NCBI GenBank assembly: GCA_964474695.1
Contig: CAYYTK010000018.1
Location: forward strand, 1-64,000
Source: DAOUBP01 sp964474695
Lineage (GTDB): Bacteria > Chloroflexota > Anaerolineae > CG2-30-64-16
DNA: 64,000 nucleotides
Reading direction: 5' to 3'
The notes under the pieces were generated by a model, which made no database searches, had not been told where the DNA came from, and saw nothing but the letters and a program-made list of their open reading frames with translations. The position numbers and the translations under genes were made by a program. Shown here piece by piece: positions 8,710-17,745 of the stretch. The first letter of the stretch is position 1. Each line of letters begins with the position of its first letter.

Positions 8710-9522
8710 CTATTTCCGGCAGATGACCAGCAGATGCTCGCTCATGCCGACAACGGTAGGGTGGGTGCACGTCTGCAAGTGGGTGTCGAGCCAGATCTGC
8801 CAGCGTTTTTCATCTTTGGCGAGCCGGTTGACCTCCCTGCTATGGTGGGAACCAAGGCCCTCCAGGCCGGCCATCTCAACGACCGTCACGCCCTGGTCGC
8901 TGAACGCGGCGCGGAGCTCTTCCGGCAGGAAGAAGTGGCAGGCGGTGAACCCGGAGCCGCCTTCGTAATCGCCGCTGTCGCGGATTTGAGTGAAGTGGGG
9001 CATTTCGATCTCGTGCTGAAACTCGACCAGTTCGACGACCAGCAGGCTCAGACGGCCCATAACGGAGACGAAGAGCGGCGCACCTGGCCTGGTAACGCGA
9101 AGCAGCTCAGCGATGGCCTGTTGTCGTTTGCCGGCATCCAGGACGTGTGACAGCGGCCCGCCCGTGCAGAGGGTGGCGTCGAAGGTGTCGCGGGCAAAGC
9201 GGGCCAGGTCTACGATCGAGCCTTCGACAATGTCGACAACTTGATTCTGCACCCCAGCCCGTTTGATCTGGCGCCGGGCAAACGCCAGGTTGGCCGGGGT
9301 CATGTCGAACAGCACGACCTGGTAGCCGCGCCGGGCCAGCTCGATGGTGTAGCGCCCCGGCCCGCCGCCCGCATCGAGGACCAGCCCGTCCGGCGGCAGG
9401 TGCTTCTCGAGAAAGTGCAGGGTGGTCTGGAACTCCAGCCGGTGGTAGGGGTCGCGGCCCAGCCGCCGCCACTCTCTGCGGACGTATGGGGTGTAGTAGT
9501 CTTTGACAAGGGCTTCGGTCAT
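8710..9522 (-). CDS. SAM-dependent methyltransferase (class I)
   Basis: This is a 270-residue class I methyltransferase. Motif I is VLDAGGGPGRYTIELARRGY (near residues 47-66), followed by an acidic residue at the end of strand 2 (VVLFDMTP) and a motif IV-like segment FDATLCTGGPLSHVL. The ATG at 9522 was chosen because GGAGGA lies directly upstream and the longer frame to 9615 has no ribosome-binding site and crosses the predicted promoter. The substrate is unknown; N-terminal residues with DYYTPYVRREWRRL resemble small-molecule or ubiquinone-type methyltransferases, but no closer claim is justified. It stands alone, convergent with glmS. Confidence 0.85.
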   Translation of the reverse strand: MTEALVKDYYTPYVRREWRRLGRDPYHRLEFQTTLHFLEKHLPPDGLVLDAGGGPGRYTIELARRGYQVVLFDMTPANLAFARRQIKRAGVQNQVVDIVEGSIVDLARFARDTFDATLCTGGPLSHVLDAGKRQQAIAELLRVTRPGAPLFVSVMGRLSLLVVELVEFQHEIEMPHFTQIRDSGDYEGGSGFTACHFFLPEELRAAFSDQGVTVVEMAGLEGLGSHHSREVNRLAKDEKRWQIWLDTHLQTCTHPTVVGMSEHLLVICRK

Positions 9523-9559
9523 GGAGTCCTCCGTATGCGATGGGGTGAGTCGTGGACTG

Positions 9560-9588
9560 ATGATAGTGCCAACGGGGCTGTTGGTCAA
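9560..9588 (-). promoter_or_regulatory. Sigma70-type promoter for the methyltransferase
   Basis: Reading the minus strand, TTGACC (9583-9588) and TATCAT (9560-9565) are separated by exactly 17 bases. Transcription would begin near 9553, about 30 bases before the ATG at 9522. Confidence 0.65.
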
Positions 9589-9684
9589 GCGGAAGATGCG
9601 GGAGGCATGCACCACGCATCACGGCCGATTTGCCGTCCTCTCAAGGGGATGATAGCATAATGCTCTTGAAGGGAGGGCCGTGCG

Positions 9685-11256
9685 ATGAGATCAACTGTGA
9701 AGCTGAGGGTGATTTTGGCGTTGGCGTTCGTGCTGGCGCTGGGCGGCGGGGGGCAGGTGCTGGCGGCGCCGGCGGCGGGCGAGCCGCCGGACGCAGCGCA
9801 GGCGCTCGAGCCGATGACGCCTGTCCGTTACATGGTGATGATGCCGCCGGGCCGGGCCGCACCCAACTGGGCGGATTACGGCGAGGTGATCTGGCAGGAG
9901 GGGCGGGAGGCGCTGCTGGTCATGACGCCGGCCGAGGCCGAGCGGTTGGTCGAGGCCGGCGCTGAGATCGCCCGGGTGAACCCGGCCGCGCCGGAAGTTC
10001 CTCTCCGGCCCGCGCCCACTGCGTTTGCACCGCCGGCCTCGCCTGATCCCGTGATCCAGGGGATCATCAACCAGGTGGCGAGCACTGCGGTCGCCACCTA
10101 CGACCGGCAGCTCAGCGGGGATCTGCCGGTGGTCGTCGGCGGATCGAACTACACGATCGCCACCCGGTACACAAGCAGCGGCACGCCGATCCAGAAGGCC
10201 ACCCAGTTTGTGGGAGAGCATTTCGCCGCGCTGGGGTACAGCGTCGAAAATCATGTCTGGGGCACCACGGGCACGCCGTCCACCTACCCCAACGTGATCG
10301 CTGAACTGCCGGGCCAGACCGCGCCGGAGGAAATCTTCATCATCGGTGCACACCTCGATGACATGCCGACCGGCAGCGTCGCTCCCGGCGCGGACGATAA
10401 CGCCAGCGGCTCGACCGCGGTCCTGGTTGCCGCCGATATCCTCAGCCGGTATTACTGGGGGTGCACGCTGCGCTTCGCGCTGTGGACCGGTGAGGAGCAG
10501 GGGCTGTACGGCAGCGCGGCCTATGCCGCGCGTTCCTCCAGCCGGGGTGAAAACATCCGCGGCTATCTCAACATGGATATGCTGGGCTATAACAGCGGCG
10601 CGCCCAATGAGCTCAATCTGTTCGCCAAAAGCTCGGTGCCCGGCTCCGTCGAGATGATGAACCTCTATGCGAATGTCGTCAGCACCTATGGGCTGAACCT
10701 TGTGCCCGTCACGTACATCAACAACTCCATGGGCTATTACAGCGACAATGCGTCATTCTGGCAGTACGGGTATGCGTCGATCATGGTCATCGAAGACACC
10801 TATGGCGACGAGACCCCGTATTATCACACGACAGGCGATCGGTTTTCCACTCTAAATCTCACCTACTTCACCGACATGGTCAAGGCGTCCATAGGGACAT
10901 TTGCGCACATGACCGGCTGCCTGATCACGGATGCGCCGATCCGGGTGACGCCCGGCTTCGGGTACAAGCGCGGGGTGAGCCTGCACTGGCATCAAACCGC
11001 GCCGAACAGCAGCTACCAGGTGTGGCGCAACCTCTATCCGGATCAGCCTTACTTCACGCCCGGTGACGGGCAGAGTGAGCTGCGCACGACATTGGCGGCG
11101 CCCAATCTCGGGGCCGCTGTCGACACGAATGACATGGGGGCCGCAGGGGATCCTGAGCAGAACCGCTACTACGTGGTGGTGGGGCTTGACAGCGAAGGAG
11201 CCCAGGCCGCGGTGTCGCAGCGCACCGGTGAGTTTTCTTACGCGCTCGTGCCATAG
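9685..11256 (+). CDS. Secreted M28-family zinc aminopeptidase
   Basis: This is a 523-residue exported metallopeptidase of family M28, which removes N-terminal residues from peptides. The signal peptide runs from MRSTVKLR through the hydrophobic core to a cleavage site near QVLAAPA. The co-catalytic zinc ligands and catalytic Glu can be traced in order: GAHLDD (His223), GADDNASG (Asp237), GEEQGLYG (Glu270 with Glu271), NMDMLGY (Asp298) and YYHTTGD (His381). Residues 140-200 form an N-terminal part of the domain, and residues 415-523 look like a fibronectin III-like module (VSLHWHQTAPNSSYQVWRN). GGGAGGG precedes the ATG. It is likely a nutrient-scavenging or surface peptidase. Confidence 0.9.
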   Translation: MRSTVKLRVILALAFVLALGGGGQVLAAPAAGEPPDAAQALEPMTPVRYMVMMPPGRAAPNWADYGEVIWQEGREALLVMTPAEAERLVEAGAEIARVNPAAPEVPLRPAPTAFAPPASPDPVIQGIINQVASTAVATYDRQLSGDLPVVVGGSNYTIATRYTSSGTPIQKATQFVGEHFAALGYSVENHVWGTTGTPSTYPNVIAELPGQTAPEEIFIIGAHLDDMPTGSVAPGADDNASGSTAVLVAADILSRYYWGCTLRFALWTGEEQGLYGSAAYAARSSSRGENIRGYLNMDMLGYNSGAPNELNLFAKSSVPGSVEMMNLYANVVSTYGLNLVPVTYINNSMGYYSDNASFWQYGYASIMVIEDTYGDETPYYHTTGDRFSTLNLTYFTDMVKASIGTFAHMTGCLITDAPIRVTPGFGYKRGVSLHWHQTAPNSSYQVWRNLYPDQPYFTPGDGQSELRTTLAAPNLGAAVDTNDMGAAGDPEQNRYYVVVGLDSEGAQAAVSQRTGEFSYALVP

Positions 11257-11271
11257 GTGGCTTTGCTTCCC

Positions 11272-12612
<1,341 letters not shown>

Positions 12613-12613
12613 A

Positions 12614-13018
12614 ATGAAACGTCGGCGGCAACGACCAGGTTTTCGGTGGATGGCGGCGGCGGCCTGGATGGGGGTGATCTTCTTGCTGTCGGGGCAGTCG
12701 ACGCTGCCGTCCCTATGGGAGCGCCCGGATTTGCAGGACATTGCCGGTCATTTCGTCGTATTTGCGGTGCTGGCGCTGCTGCTGCGCTGGGCGCTGGCAG
12801 GTGCGGGGATGGCGCGGCCCGGCGCCTGGGCCCTCGCGGCGGCCCTGCTCTATGGGCTCAGCGACGAGTTCCACCAGAGCTTCGTGCCGGGCAGACATCC
12901 TGATCTCTTCGACGTCTTCATCGATGGATGCGGCGCGGCCGCGGCGCTTCTGGCGTTGAAGGTGTACGCGTTCACTCGTCCAGCACCAGCGGCAAATAGC
13001 TCCACGCCGTCGGGGTGA
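12614..13018 (+). CDS. VanZ-like membrane protein
   Basis: This small membrane protein (about 134 residues) belongs to the VanZ-like family. It has four predicted membrane segments, the N-terminal WMGVIFLLSGQS motif, DIAGHFVVFAVLALLL with the conserved His, and LYGLSDEFHQSFVPGRHPDLFDVFIDGCGA, the family signature. VanZ itself gives low-level teicoplanin resistance, but the function of these stand-alone homologues is not known. The ATG at 12614 overlaps nothing; another in-frame ATG at 12605 would overlap the glycosyltransferase stop. Its last 47 bases overlap the 3' end of the convergent subtilase gene. Confidence 0.88.
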   Translation: MKRRRQRPGFRWMAAAAWMGVIFLLSGQSTLPSLWERPDLQDIAGHFVVFAVLALLLRWALAGAGMARPGAWALAAALLYGLSDEFHQSFVPGRHPDLFDVFIDGCGAAAALLALKVYAFTRPAPAANSSTPSG

Positions 13019-14615
13019 ACGGCGGGACCGTCGGTGTTTGGGTGGGGGTGCGTGTCGCCGTTGCCGTGGGGGACGGCGAAGGCGTGCTGGTTCGCGTCGG
13101 CGTTCGCGTGGCGGTCGGTGTGGGTGTGGCTGTTGTCGGCGCCAGCCAGGCGACAGCCGCGCCGGCATTGACGATGCCGCGACCGCAAATCGAGGTGCTG
13201 CACGTGCTGCCAGTTGGGAAACTCGTGATGGTGTTTTGCAGGATCGTCAACACCTGGGCAGGCGTCAACGACGGATTGAGCGAATACAACAGCGACACGA
13301 CGCCGGCGACGTGCGGCGCGGCCATGCTGGTCCCCTGGTAGTAGGTATAGGTGTCCGCGACCGGCCCTTGCGTTCCCGTATTCAAAGTGGAAAGGATCCC
13401 GTTGGGATCGTTGGGATTGGTCTGATAGCCGCCCGGTGCACTGACCTCAACGGCAGAGCCGTAGTTGCTATATCCGGCGCGCGATCCGTTCCGATTTGTT
13501 GCCGCGACCGTGATGACGCCGTTGCAGTTCCCGGGGACGAAGGTGCTGGCGTTGGTGTTGTCGTTTCCGGCAGCGACCACGATGGTGGCGCCTGCTGCTA
13601 CGATAGCATTAACGGCGCCCTGCCACGTGGCGTCGCACGCGCCGGAGCCGCCCAGGCTGATGTTGATCACCTTGGCAGGATTGCTGTTGTTGGGCACCCC
13701 CGCGACGGTCAAGCCGGCCGCCCAGCGCATCCCGTCGACAATATCGGACGTGTAACCGCCGCATTTGCCCAGCACCCGCACCGGAAGGATTTTGGAATTC
13801 CAGTTGATACCTGCCACGCCCAGGCCGTTATTGCCGGAGGCGCCAATGGTGCCGGCGGTATGCGTGCCATGCCACGAGCTGTCCGACACCGTACAACCGT
13901 AAAAATAGCTGCCCGGCCCGGCCTCCCAGACGGTGATCCAATCCCCGGGGTCGCTGGGGTCGTTATCACGGCCGTTGCCATCGTTGGCAATCTGCACATC
14001 ACCAATGAAATCATACCCGGACACCGTGCGCCCGGCGAGATCGGCGTGATTCGTGATGCCGGTGTCGACAACCGCCACGACGACCCCGGTTGAGCCCGTC
14101 GTGACGTCCCAGGCGGCCGGGGCGTTGATGCCGTAGTAGTTGGCGGCCGGCGCAAAGTAGTGCCATTGACTGCCGTACATGGGGTCGTTAGGGGCTATGG
14201 TGTGGACCATGATGGCGTCCGGCGCGGCATAGGCCACTTCGGGCAAGTGGCTCAGGCGGTCAGCCATCGCTTGTGCTTCGACCAGGCTGGTGCGATGTTC
14301 CAGGCGCAGCACGTGCGCACCACCCGACATCGCGCGCAGATAGGTCAGGTGGGTGCCGGCCGCGTCGCTTAAGCGCTGCATCTGCGTCGGACCGGTCACG
14401 CCATCAGCGCCGGGCGCCAGCGCCGAGGCCTTGTACCGGATGATGAGTTGATCGGTGGGCAGGCCGCGCGAAGCGGATTCTTGAGTTGTAGGGTTGCCGG
14501 CCGCAGACTCGGCCGGCCGGGTCCGCTGGGCCGCCCTTGCCGGGCTGAGCGGAAAGCCCAAAAGGATGAGGAGCGAAAGCGCAACCAGTATTGGAACGAG
14601 TTTTCGTGTTTTCAT
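12972..14615 (-). CDS. Secreted subtilisin-like serine peptidase (S8)
   Basis: This is a 547-residue exported subtilase. The signal peptide starts MKTRKLVPILVALSLLILLG and ends near SPARAA. A pro-domain (LIIRYKA, then HVLRLEHRTSL) precedes the catalytic domain with Asp in VVDTGITNHADL, His in WHGTHTAGTIGA and Ser in GTSMAAPHVAG. After the domain comes a 40-residue Thr/Pro/Ser/Arg-rich linker, and the protein ends in AWSYLPLVLDE. Similar terminal YLPLV motifs are, in my experience, frequent in secreted Chloroflexota proteins and may be a surface-retention signal (inference). The ATG at 14615 begins the signal peptide; the longer frame to 14663 adds residues without a signal function. A promoter lies at 14674-14702. 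Confidence 0.94.
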   Translation of the reverse strand: MKTRKLVPILVALSLLILLGFPLSPARAAQRTRPAESAAGNPTTQESASRGLPTDQLIIRYKASALAPGADGVTGPTQMQRLSDAAGTHLTYLRAMSGGAHVLRLEHRTSLVEAQAMADRLSHLPEVAYAAPDAIMVHTIAPNDPMYGSQWHYFAPAANYYGINAPAAWDVTTGSTGVVVAVVDTGITNHADLAGRTVSGYDFIGDVQIANDGNGRDNDPSDPGDWITVWEAGPGSYFYGCTVSDSSWHGTHTAGTIGASGNNGLGVAGINWNSKILPVRVLGKCGGYTSDIVDGMRWAAGLTVAGVPNNSNPAKVINISLGGSGACDATWQGAVNAIVAAGATIVVAAGNDNTNASTFVPGNCNGVITVAATNRNGSRAGYSNYGSAVEVSAPGGYQTNPNDPNGILSTLNTGTQGPVADTYTYYQGTSMAAPHVAGVVSLLYSLNPSLTPAQVLTILQNTITSFPTGSTCSTSICGRGIVNAGAAVAWLAPTTATPTPTATRTPTRTSTPSPSPTATATRTPTQTPTVPPFTPTAWSYLPLVLDE

Positions 14616-14673
14616 GTCTGGCACCCCATTTTGCTGGTAGCCCGGTCGGAGATCGGCGAGCACGGACGTATGT

Positions 14674-14702
14674 ATTCTAGTCTACCCGTTGCGCCTGGTC
14701 AA
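14674..14702 (-). promoter_or_regulatory. Sigma70-type promoter for the subtilase
   Basis: On the minus strand TTGACC (14697-14702) and TAGAAT (14674-14679) are spaced by 17 bases. The predicted start point near 14667 gives a leader of about 50 bases. A second TTGACA lies slightly further upstream. Confidence 0.7.
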
Positions 14703-14818
14703 AATCTGTCAACTCCAGGTTCGCTCAGATGCAAAATCGGTATGATATTAAGTTGTAGTACTAGCATAAAATCGCCAAGTCGTCCCGATCTTGGGATGCA
14801 CCCAAGTTAAATTAACTA

Positions 14819-14847
14819 TTGACAAGGGTGAACTTCCGTGCTAGAGT
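14819..14847 (+). promoter_or_regulatory. Sigma70-type promoter for the tyrosine-rich protein
   Basis: TTGACA (14819-14824) and TAGAGT (14842-14847) are 17 bases apart. A short perfect hairpin, CTTGGG-ATGCA-CCCAAG (14790-14806), lies 12 bases upstream of the -35 and could be an operator. The AT-rich stretch between them could be an UP element. The leader would be about 55 bases, ending in AAAAGGAG eight bases before the ATG. Confidence 0.75.
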
Positions 14848-14908
14848 AATAGAGAGTAAGCGTCTTGCTTATTCGACACCCTATCTACGGAGAAAAGGAG
14901 CCACTCTT

Positions 14909-15907
14909 ATGAAGCGCACGAAAGTCCTACTCGTCAACCTTGTGGTGTTGCTGATCATGCTGGCGGCCCCAATGCTGGCCGCGGCGGCGCCTCCCATCCC
15001 CTCTGATCAGATTGCGGGCCCCGAACTGAAGGGGCCAGCGCCCGAAGGTTTTGTCTGGCCGAAGGATCTGGCAGGAACAATGAACGCGGTGGAAGCCCGA
15101 GCGTTCAAGAATAGCCTGACCGAGGCACAACGAGATGCGATCGAGGATGTACTGAATCAGTATGCACCGGAGTTTGAGGCCCTCGGCAAGGCTCTGTCTT
15201 CTGTGGAAGCACTGAAGGCTCGCTCGTTGCCCGCAATCGGCGCTGAACCTCTCGCGCCGACTGAGGAAGAGATGGCCCAGATGTTGGCGGACTTGCAGAC
15301 CGCCAAGGTGATGCTGGATCAGCTAGACGAGCTCCAGGCCAAGATCGACCAGGAGATGGCCGGGATCCTGACCCCCGCGCAGTGGGCCCGCCAGGAGGCT
15401 GCGCTTTCTCCGTTGAAGAGCAAAATCGCAGCCGCTAAGGCTGCTGCGGAGCGCACGGCGAATATCTCTAAGAGCAAGGGCGAAATCGGCCCCGCCATCA
15501 ATGCGCAGTACTGCAACCTCGCGGCGCAGTATGCTTCTGTTGGTGACTACTATGCGGACTCAGCGTACACGTACGCCTACTACAACTACATCTACAACTA
15601 TTACGGCTCGTACAACGCCTACTACTATGCCTATTACGCAAACGACTACACCTATGTTGCCTTGGCGGAGATCGCGGCCGCGCACTTCGACACCGGCATC
15701 TTTGGCACGGACCGGAACGATTTCGGGTATTACGGCACCTACGATGCCCAGGATGCCTACTACTACTCGGATTATGCCAGCTACTACGCCTATTATAACT
15801 ACTACTATTACGGCTACTCATACGCGTACTACGCGTACTCCTTGGCTTATTCCGCCGAGTATTACATGTACTACGCGTACTACTACGCTTACCTCTATTG
15901 CTGGTAA
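14909..15907 (+). CDS. Secreted tyrosine-rich low-complexity protein, unknown function
   Basis: I do not recognise this family. The 332-residue protein has a signal peptide (MKRTKVLLVNLVVLLIMLAA, cleavage near LAAAAP), then a mainly helical, charged region (residues 35-195) rich in Ala, Glu and Leu. Residues 202-331 are extraordinary: 49 of 130 residues are Tyr, interspersed with Ala, Asn, Ser, Gly and Asp, in runs such as YAYYNYIYNYYGSYNAYYY. A shorter, acidic non-tyrosine patch (ALAEIAAAHFDTGIFGTDRND) divides the block in two. The only two cysteines, Cys202 and Cys331, bracket the block exactly, suggesting a disulfide. Promoter, ribosome site and terminator are all strong, so it may be abundant. 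A structural, adhesive or oxidatively cross-linked surface material is possible but unproven. Confidence 0.85.
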   Translation: MKRTKVLLVNLVVLLIMLAAPMLAAAAPPIPSDQIAGPELKGPAPEGFVWPKDLAGTMNAVEARAFKNSLTEAQRDAIEDVLNQYAPEFEALGKALSSVEALKARSLPAIGAEPLAPTEEEMAQMLADLQTAKVMLDQLDELQAKIDQEMAGILTPAQWARQEAALSPLKSKIAAAKAAAERTANISKSKGEIGPAINAQYCNLAAQYASVGDYYADSAYTYAYYNYIYNYYGSYNAYYYAYYANDYTYVALAEIAAAHFDTGIFGTDRNDFGYYGTYDAQDAYYYSDYASYYAYYNYYYYGYSYAYYAYSLAYSAEYYMYYAYYYAYLYCW

Positions 15908-15991
15908 GCAGTGACCGGTTGCAGTTTGCGGCCGTTATGCCTCGTGCATAGAGGGTAACGGTCAGCTCAACCGGAGCCATACGTGACCCAC

Positions 15992-16031
15992 AAACAAAGG
16001 ACGGCGTGCTTGAACACGCCGTCCTTTGTTT
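15992..16031. terminator. Strong bidirectional terminator hairpin
   Basis: A perfect 17-base-pair stem (15992-16008 with 16015-16031, core AAAGGACGGCGTG) encloses the loop CTTGAA. The arms start with AAAC-AAA and end with TTTGTTT, giving T-runs on both strands. It serves the tyrosine-rich gene and the convergent anti-sigma gene. Confidence 0.92.
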
Positions 16032-16072
16032 CGCTATATCTGTTCGCTGTGGCTGGCCTTCAGCCTGTTAGC

Positions 16073-17086
16073 TTACTTGATCGATTCGGCCACGCTGAGC
16101 AACTCCTCGAATCCGAGGTTGGAGCTCGACAGGTCATAAAGGACGCCCTCAGCATCCTGCCAGTGCAATTGGCGTTCGCCGTTGTCCACCCAGCCCTTCT
16201 CCGTCCATGCGCCCTCAATGTACTGCGCTGCCTGCCCGTTGACCGTCACCTCTTTGATGCTACCCGTGCCTGCCGGCAACTCGGCCTCACGGGGTGTCTC
16301 GCGAGAGCTCAATTGCACGATTCGCCTCTCCGAGAGCATCAACTTGCCGCCCTTGGCATCGCTGAAGACCAGGATGACCGACTGCGGCAATTCGATCTGG
16401 GGCGCATCAGCCGGCAGCTTCGGCAGTGCCGGTGCAGCGATCCCGATTCCTTCGAGCGACGGCTGACCCGCCGCACCCAGGAGCTTGTAGCCGGCCGGCA
16501 ACCAGCCCGGCACACGGATTTGGAAATTCACGCCCGCCTGTGCGGTTTCGAGTGAAACGATGTTCTGTGCCGGGTCGAGCTTAGCTTCAGCTACCGGCTC
16601 GGGCAGGCCCGTGGCGAGCGGTTGCTCCCCACGGCGATCCAACAGCGAGCGGGCCCCTGTCGGGCCATCCTGCGTAGGCGCTGCCTGCCGCGACAACAAT
16701 CCGGCCGGCGAAGCGACTTCAACGAAGCGTGCGACCCAGCCGCCAGCGCTGGCGCGCACCTCCGGCGATACTGCCAACGCCCCGCCAAACAGCAAGACGA
16801 CCGCGAGAGCCGTCACCAGTGCGGGCCGCGCAGCGGCTCGGAAGAATCTACTCCACGACATACTCTTTGCCTCCTTCTTGTCTAACTGATCCAAAAGCTG
16901 ATTTCTGAGTCGATACTCGAAACTTCGAGACGGCGCGAACCGGTTCTGCTGCAGCAGGCGAGCCGTCTCCAGGTCGGCCTGGCGGGCAGCGTCAGGAGTC
17001 TCGATCGGGGGCAGGCCGGCCTGCAGCGCGTCTAAGTCGCTGACGAACCGGTTGGCTGCAACTCGTTCCTCCGGCAAGCCTTTCAT
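16073..17086 (-). CDS. Putative membrane anti-sigma factor
   Basis: This 337-residue protein overlaps the ECF sigma factor gene by four bases (ATGA) and is therefore almost certainly its regulator. Residues 1-75 are cytoplasmic, with SFEYRLRNQLLDQLD just before a single membrane segment (about residues 88-106, PALVTALAVVLLFGGALAV). The outside part contains a DUF4367-like C-terminal domain (VNFQIRVPGWLPAGYKLLGA, AQYIEGAWTEKGW, ending ELLSVAESIK), seen in membrane-bound sigma regulators. There is no zinc anti-sigma HXXXCXXC motif, so the sigma-binding region differs from the ZAS class. The signal it senses is unknown. Confidence 0.75.
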   Translation of the reverse strand: MKGLPEERVAANRFVSDLDALQAGLPPIETPDAARQADLETARLLQQNRFAPSRSFEYRLRNQLLDQLDKKEAKSMSWSRFFRAAARPALVTALAVVLLFGGALAVSPEVRASAGGWVARFVEVASPAGLLSRQAAPTQDGPTGARSLLDRRGEQPLATGLPEPVAEAKLDPAQNIVSLETAQAGVNFQIRVPGWLPAGYKLLGAAGQPSLEGIGIAAPALPKLPADAPQIELPQSVILVFSDAKGGKLMLSERRIVQLSSRETPREAELPAGTGSIKEVTVNGQAAQYIEGAWTEKGWVDNGERQLHWQDAEGVLYDLSSSNLGFEELLSVAESIK

Positions 17087-17652
17087 CTCAACGCCTCCTC
17101 CTCTTCCAGTGCCAAACGCAGGGAGCGTACTGCCCGGTGCAGTAGCACGCCAACGTGATTGGCATTCAGTTTCATCGCTTGTGCGATTTCCTGATTACTT
17201 AAGCCTGAACCGAACTTAAGCGCAACGACTTCTTGCTGGGCTTCGGGTAGCCCCTGAATGTGCTTCCGCACGCGGTTTAGCCGTTCGGACTCGATTGCCG
17301 ACTGCTCTGGCGAACTGCCTGTGATCGGCACAAGGTCGGAAGCCTCCAACGGTTGCATCTCCGGATGCCGCCGAATCATGCGCAGGTGATTGATCACCTG
17401 ATTATGCGCGATCCTGAACAGCCAGGTCGAGAAAGCACCGCGATCCGAGCGATAGGTATCCAGCCGAGTCAAGGCGCGCTCAAACACCTCGGAGGCGATG
17501 TCCTCGGCAGCAGTTCGGTCATTGACCTTGTAGCAAATGTAGTTGTAGACCTTCGGCAGATAGGTCCGGTACAATTCCTCAAAGGCTGCCCGGTCCAACG
17601 CCTGGGCCTGCATCTGGGATACACTCGCTTTGATAGAAACAATATCCTCCAT
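17083..17652 (-). CDS. ECF-type RNA polymerase sigma factor
   Basis: This is a 189-residue group IV sigma factor. Region 2 is clear (FEELYRTYLPKVYNYICYKV, AEDIASEVFERALTRLD, FSTWLFRIAHNQVINHLR), and region 4 has LPEAQQEVVALKFGSGLSNQEIAQAMKLNANHVGVLLHRA, a helix-turn-helix for the -35 element. No large C-terminal extension is present. It directs polymerase to a dedicated promoter set, probably controlled by the membrane protein encoded downstream with four bases of overlap. The target regulon is not visible; the strongly regulated-looking tyrosine-rich gene next door has a normal sigma70 promoter. Confidence 0.93.
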   Translation of the reverse strand: MEDIVSIKASVSQMQAQALDRAAFEELYRTYLPKVYNYICYKVNDRTAAEDIASEVFERALTRLDTYRSDRGAFSTWLFRIAHNQVINHLRMIRRHPEMQPLEASDLVPITGSSPEQSAIESERLNRVRKHIQGLPEAQQEVVALKFGSGLSNQEIAQAMKLNANHVGVLLHRAVRSLRLALEEEEALR

Positions 17653-17705
17653 GACCGCCTATCCCTGCTAAGACCCGCCTGATCGATTCTTTCCGAATCT
17701 ACTTA

Positions 17706-17734
17706 ATTATACACCGTTCGGGTTCAGATATTAC
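17706..17734 (-). promoter_or_regulatory. Possible promoter of the sigma/anti-sigma operon
   Basis: The minus strand shows a perfect -10 TATAAT (17706-17711); at 17-base spacing the -35 position reads GTAATA, a poor match. The sequence GAAC between the two boxes might instead be an ECF-type -35. Start near 17699 would give a 45-base leader. Confidence 0.45.
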
Positions 17735-17745
17735 AGGCAAATGGG

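Noticed and set aside
13038..14093. 350-codon plus-strand frame opposite the subtilase gene
   Set aside because: The subtilase is certain on the other strand; this frame lacks family motifs and a ribosome-binding site.
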